Made by a program: the position numbers and the translations under genes. The notes under the pieces are model-generated. The model worked only from the letters and a program-made list of their open reading frames with translations, made no database searches and had not been told where the DNA came from. Below, one piece after another: positions 4,831-7,274 of a DNA stretch of 7,274 nt (position 1 is the first letter of the stretch; every line of letters starts with the position of its first letter). Origin of the DNA: an uncultured Actinomycetes bacterium (lineage in GTDB: Bacteria > Actinomycetota > Thermoleophilia > Miltoncostaeales > Miltoncostaeaceae); contig CAIYRJ010000221.1 in assembly GCA_903928615.1 (NCBI GenBank), positions 1 through 7,274 of the forward strand. Direction: 5' to 3'.

Positions 4831-5607
4831 GTGCTGCCCGAACTGGGGTCTGTCGGGCCCTTCACGTTCTACTCGTTCGGCCTCATGGCCGCTCTGGCCA
4901 TCGTGGCCGGCGCGGTCTTCCTCGCCACCGACCTGCGGCAGCGCGGGCTCAACCCGTCGTTCAGCATCGAGGTGGCCTTCGCCGCAGGCATCGGCGGGTT
5001 CCTCGGCGCGCGCATCTACTACGTGATCGAGCACTGGGGCGAGCCCGGGGAGTCGCTCATCACCGGTGCCGGGTTGGTCTGGTACGGAGGCGTGGCAGGC
5101 GGCTTTATCGGCGTCATCCTGCTCGCCCTCTACCGCAGGGCATCCCTGGGGATCCTCGCCAACATGGTCGCGGCGCCGCTGGCCATCGGGTACGCCATCG
5201 GCCGCATCGGCTGCCAGCTGGCCGGGGATGGCGACTACGGCGACGTCACCACGCTGCCGTGGGGCATGGCCTACCCCGAGGGCACGGTGCCCACCACCGA
5301 CATCGTCCACCCCACCCCGGTCTACGAGACCATCGCCGCGCTGGTGATCTTCTGGATCCTCTGGCGCATGCGCGGGAGGCTCACGGCCCCGTGGTCGCTG
5401 TTCGGCCTCTACCTCGTGCTGATCGGCATCGAGCGCTTCGCCGTGGAGTTCGTGCGCGCCACCCCGCAGGTGGCGGCAGGCCTCACGGCCGCGCAGATCA
5501 TCTCGCTCATCATCGTGGTGATCGGCGGCGTGATCCTCGCCCGCACGTGGAACCGGCGCGACCCTGCCTGGGCGGGCGGTGGGACCGCAGCCAGCGGCGA
5601 CGCCTGA
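4831..5607 (+). CDS. lgt: Prolipoprotein diacylglyceryl transferase (Lgt)
   Basis: Lgt moves diacylglycerol from phosphatidylglycerol to the lipobox cysteine of prolipoproteins, the first step of lipoprotein maturation, in the cytoplasmic membrane. The 258 residues match the family length and contain about seven hydrophobic segments. Signature region: GYAIGRIGCQLAGDGDYG (120-137) with Arg125, corresponding to the conserved GR of the Lgt signature. HPTPVYE (160-166) and GIERFAVEFVR (199-209, Arg202) are the other conserved blocks. At the position of the E. coli His103 motif this protein has LVWYGG with Tyr85, and GC in place of GN after GRI; I recall both in a broad subgroup of Lgt. Start GTG 4831 has no Shine-Dalgarno and lies 4 nt after the stop of the CxxC gene. 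The N-terminus MLPELGSVGPFTFYSFG is typical. The end is convergent with the adenosyltransferase gene, 3 bp apart. Confidence 0.95.
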   Translation: MLPELGSVGPFTFYSFGLMAALAIVAGAVFLATDLRQRGLNPSFSIEVAFAAGIGGFLGARIYYVIEHWGEPGESLITGAGLVWYGGVAGGFIGVILLALYRRASLGILANMVAAPLAIGYAIGRIGCQLAGDGDYGDVTTLPWGMAYPEGTVPTTDIVHPTPVYETIAALVIFWILWRMRGRLTAPWSLFGLYLVLIGIERFAVEFVRATPQVAAGLTAAQIISLIIVVIGGVILARTWNRRDPAWAGGGTAASGDA

Positions 5608-5628
5608 CGCCTAGGCGGAGGCGCCGCC
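5608..5628. terminator. Palindrome and hairpin at the lgt / adenosyltransferase junction
   Basis: CGCCTAGGCG (5608-5617) is a perfect 10-bp palindrome containing the minus-strand TAG. It runs into GGCGG-AGGCG-CCGCC (5614-5628), a 5-bp hairpin beginning 6 nt after the lgt stop. It could end the lgt transcript, although it lacks a T-run and lies inside the last codons of the opposite gene. Confidence 0.3.
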
Positions 5629-6198
5629 CCCGGGAACCCACAGCACGTCGGGCACGCCGGCGGCCTTGTTCGCGCCGCGGGCGAGGATGAAGAAGAGGTC
5701 GGAGAGCCGGTTGAGGTAGGCGATGACGTTCTCGCCAACCGCGCCGGTGGGCTCGTGGTCGGCGAGCATCACCACCGCGCGCTCGGCGCGCCGGCACACC
5801 GTGCGGGCCACGTGCAGTTGCGCCGCTGCGGGCGTGCCGCCGGGCAGCACGAAGCTGGTGAGGGGCTGAAGGTCGTCGTTGATCTCATCGCACCACTTCT
5901 CGAGCCACGCGACGCGCTCGGTCGCGATGCGCAGGCGCTGCTCCTCGGCCTCGGGGTCCACGGGCACGGCGAGATCCGCGCCGACGTCGAACAGGTCGTT
6001 CTGCACCTGGCCGAGGCGCTCGTCCCATCCGGTCGGCAGTTCGGAGAGCCGCACCACGCCCACCTGGGCGTTCAGCTCGTCCACCTCGCCATAGGCGTTG
6101 ACGCGCAGATGATCCTTGCGCACCAACGTCATGTCGCCGAGGCGGGTGTCGCCGCCATCGCCCTGCCGGGTGTAGATCTTCGTCAGGTTGATTCCCAC
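5611..6198 (-). CDS. pduO: PduO-type ATP:cob(I)alamin adenosyltransferase
   Basis: The enzyme transfers the adenosyl group of ATP to cob(I)alamin, making adenosylcobalamin in the cytoplasm for mutases, eliminases or class II ribonucleotide reductase. At 195 residues (from GTG 6198) it has the full family length. The ATP-binding N-terminus KIYTRQGDGGDTRLGD (residues 7-22) is near perfect. Helical blocks follow: RVNAYGEVDELNAQVG (32-47); FVLPGGTPAAAQLH with ARTVCRRAERA (116-141), including the conserved Arg/Glu pair; and YLNRLSDLFFILAR (161-174). No key residue seems missing. GTG codons at 6207 and 6231 are also in frame; 6198 gives the usual MGINLTKIYTR start and lies 7 nt after a TATCGT box, a leaderless layout. 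No cobalamin riboswitch is visible upstream, and none of the genes here uses the cofactor, so it appears to stand alone. Confidence 0.93.
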   Translation of the reverse strand: MGINLTKIYTRQGDGGDTRLGDMTLVRKDHLRVNAYGEVDELNAQVGVVRLSELPTGWDERLGQVQNDLFDVGADLAVPVDPEAEEQRLRIATERVAWLEKWCDEINDDLQPLTSFVLPGGTPAAAQLHVARTVCRRAERAVVMLADHEPTGAVGENVIAYLNRLSDLFFILARGANKAAGVPDVLWVPGGGASA

Positions 6199-6213
6199 GA
6201 GGGTCACGATAGA
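6199..6213 (-). promoter_or_regulatory. Candidate -10 box for a leaderless adenosyltransferase mRNA
   Basis: Read on the minus strand, TATCGT (6211 down to 6206) fits TAnnnT and is followed by GACCCTC, 7 nt, then GTG 6198. No Shine-Dalgarno precedes any of the three possible GTG starts (6198, 6207, 6231), which fits a leaderless transcript. If this is right, 6207 and 6231 are not the true start. One short motif in GC-rich DNA is weak evidence. Confidence 0.3.
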
Positions 6214-6241
6214 CGCAGGGGCGGTCGGCACGGTTGCCCTA

Positions 6242-6281
6242 CGGGTGCCGCAGCAGACCTCTCTCCGGGGTGACGCACCCG
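6242..6281 (-). terminator. Inverted repeat after the CCA-transferase gene
   Basis: CGGGTGC (6242-6248) is the exact complement of GCACCCG (6275-6281), with a 26-nt loop. A small CCGC-GCAT-GCGG hairpin sits next to it (6282-6293), right after the stop at 6297. Either could shape the 3' end of the minus-strand CCA-transferase transcript before the adenosyltransferase promoter. There is no T-tract. Confidence 0.25.
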
Positions 6282-6296
6282 CCGCGCATGCGGTGT

Positions 6297-7274
6297 CTAC
6301 GCGCTGGGCGAGTGGTCGGCGGCCCAGGCGCGGGCGAAGCGCTCCGCCGTGGGAACGTCATGCACACGACCCATCAGCTGCTCCTCGCGCGTCGCCGTGA
6401 GGAGGTCCGCGAGCCATGGCCCGGGCTCGCGCTGCAGCATCGACGCCAGCTCGGCACCGTCGAGCGGCGGCCGGATGGGCTCCATGGCCGCGATGGCCAC
6501 GTGCGCGGCCAGCATGTCGCGCGCGAGCGTGAGGTGGCGCGTGATCTGGATGGGCGTGGTGCGCGGCCCATCCGTGGCGATGCGGTCGGCGGCCGAGAGC
6601 ACGATGGCCTCCACGGGATCGGGCGCCACCCGCCGCAGGTAGCGGTCGTACTGCACGAGGGTGAGCGGCTGCCGGTGCACCATGAATCCCAGCACCAGAT
6701 GGTCACGCACGCCGTGCACCACGAACTCGCGCAGGCGGTTGGATGTCTTCATGCGCCGGAACCACGCCTCCGCCATCTCGGCGCCGCGCCGGTCGTGCCC
6801 GATGAACGTAATGCGCCCCGTGTCCATCACCCCGCGCGTCTCGGCCTTGGCCATGTCATGCAGGAGCGCGGTGAAGCGCAGCGCCTCGCCGCGGGTGAGC
6901 TCATCGGCAAGGGGCTCGGCGAGCGATGCGGCCACCACGGCGGCATCCCCGCGGAACACCTGCTCGGGGTCGCGCTCGATGGCCACCACGTTGTCGAGCA
7001 CCGCGAAGGTGTGCCCGAGCACGTCCAGGTGGTGGTACTCGCTCTGGTCCACTCCGCGGCAGTCGTCGAGCTCGGGGATCAGCCCGCCGAGGCCCCCGAG
7101 GTGGTCGAGGGCGCGGATCGCGCGCCCGGGGTCGGCCGAGGTGATGATGCGGGCGAACTCCTCCATCGCCCGCTCGCCGGGCACGTCGACCAGGGCCGGG
7201 GCGGCGGCGCGGGCCGCGGTGGCCGCGCCCGGGTCGATCCTGAAGTCGAGCGCATCGGCGATGCGCGCGAGGCG
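6297..7274 (-). CDS. cca: CCA tRNA nucleotidyltransferase / poly(A) polymerase family, HD domain (5' partial)
   Basis: The frame runs off the right edge, so the start and the N-terminal nucleotidyltransferase head are outside the window; 325 residues are visible. They start at RLARIADALDFRID, part of the RNA-binding helices of the class II enzymes, through VPGERAMEEFARI and LGGLIPELDDC. An HD phosphohydrolase domain follows: His88 in LGHTF, HD 139-140 in LLHDMAKAETR, GH 159-160 in ITFIGHDRRGAEMA, KTSN near 176-179, His192 in RDHL, and Asp230 in SAADRIATDG. The C-terminal module has LDGAELASML and PGPWLADLL, as in HD-containing CCA enzymes. These add or repair the 3' CCA of tRNA in the cytoplasm. 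Without the head I cannot tell a CCA-adding enzyme from a poly(A) polymerase. The adenosyltransferase lies 98 bp downstream on the same strand, probably with its own promoter. Confidence 0.88.
   Translation of the reverse strand, partial: RLARIADALDFRIDPGAATAARAAAPALVDVPGERAMEEFARIITSADPGRAIRALDHLGGLGGLIPELDDCRGVDQSEYHHLDVLGHTFAVLDNVVAIERDPEQVFRGDAAVVAASLAEPLADELTRGEALRFTALLHDMAKAETRGVMDTGRITFIGHDRRGAEMAEAWFRRMKTSNRLREFVVHGVRDHLVLGFMVHRQPLTLVQYDRYLRRVAPDPVEAIVLSAADRIATDGPRTTPIQITRHLTLARDMLAAHVAIAAMEPIRPPLDGAELASMLQREPGPWLADLLTATREEQLMGRVHDVPTAERFARAWAADHSPSA

Noticed and set aside
6199..6296. Cobalamin riboswitch before the adenosyltransferase
   Set aside because: Only 98 bp are available and no B12-box-like sequence was seen.
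1..7274. CRISPR array, tRNA or rRNA genes, insertion sequence or prophage remnants
   Set aside because: No regularly spaced repeats, no cloverleaf-like T-loop signal and no transposase or integrase motif were found on either strand.

Overview
The window is a very GC-rich bacterial segment, densely packed with genes on both strands. Small FitAB-type vapBC, an Lgt of the Tyr-containing subgroup, actinobacterial-style peptidoglycan hydrolases and TAnnnT boxes lying 6-7 nt before start codons together suggest an actinomycete. Thermoleophilia-like (Solirubrobacterales/Gaiellales) is my best guess; this is inference, since no rRNA or marker gene is present. I see no mobile element, CRISPR array, tRNA or rRNA, and no gene-free stretch longer than about 135 bp.

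Layout, left to right. At 2-190 is the C-terminus of a multi-pass membrane protein. At 294-919 is a type II toxin-antitoxin pair, with a ribbon-helix-helix antitoxin and a complete PIN-domain VapC joined by a GTGA overlap and preceded by a leaderless-type promoter with a palindrome. VapC overlaps tail-to-tail with a minus-strand exported M23 metallopeptidase (912-2330) that carries an unusual N-terminal beta-rich domain. That gene is divergent from an exported coiled-coil NlpC/P60 endopeptidase (2465-3496). The NlpC/P60 gene in turn meets tail-to-tail, sharing a CTAG, with a minus-strand exported HExxH metalloprotease-like protein (3493-4479). Next, on the plus strand, is a two-gene unit: a 73-residue CxxC microprotein (4605-4826) with a strong ribosome binding site, then lgt (4831-5607), prolipoprotein diacylglyceryl transferase. 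The right end is on the minus strand: a PduO-type cobalamin adenosyltransferase (5611-6198), and the C-terminal three quarters or so of an HD-domain CCA/poly(A) nucleotidyltransferase (6297-7274) whose start lies beyond the window.

The theme of the middle 3.7 kb is the cell envelope. Two peptidoglycan hydrolases fire from one shared 134-bp region, a third exported hydrolase-like protein sits beside them, and the lipoprotein-maturation enzyme Lgt follows. The M23 protein has a possible lipobox, so it may be an Lgt client. The adenosyltransferase and CCA enzyme are housekeeping genes. The points most worth a second look are the CxxC microprotein coupled to lgt, the M23 fusion architecture, the secreted HExxH protein, and the 9-mer CCTAGGCGG that recurs at three gene ends, each followed by a short hairpin.
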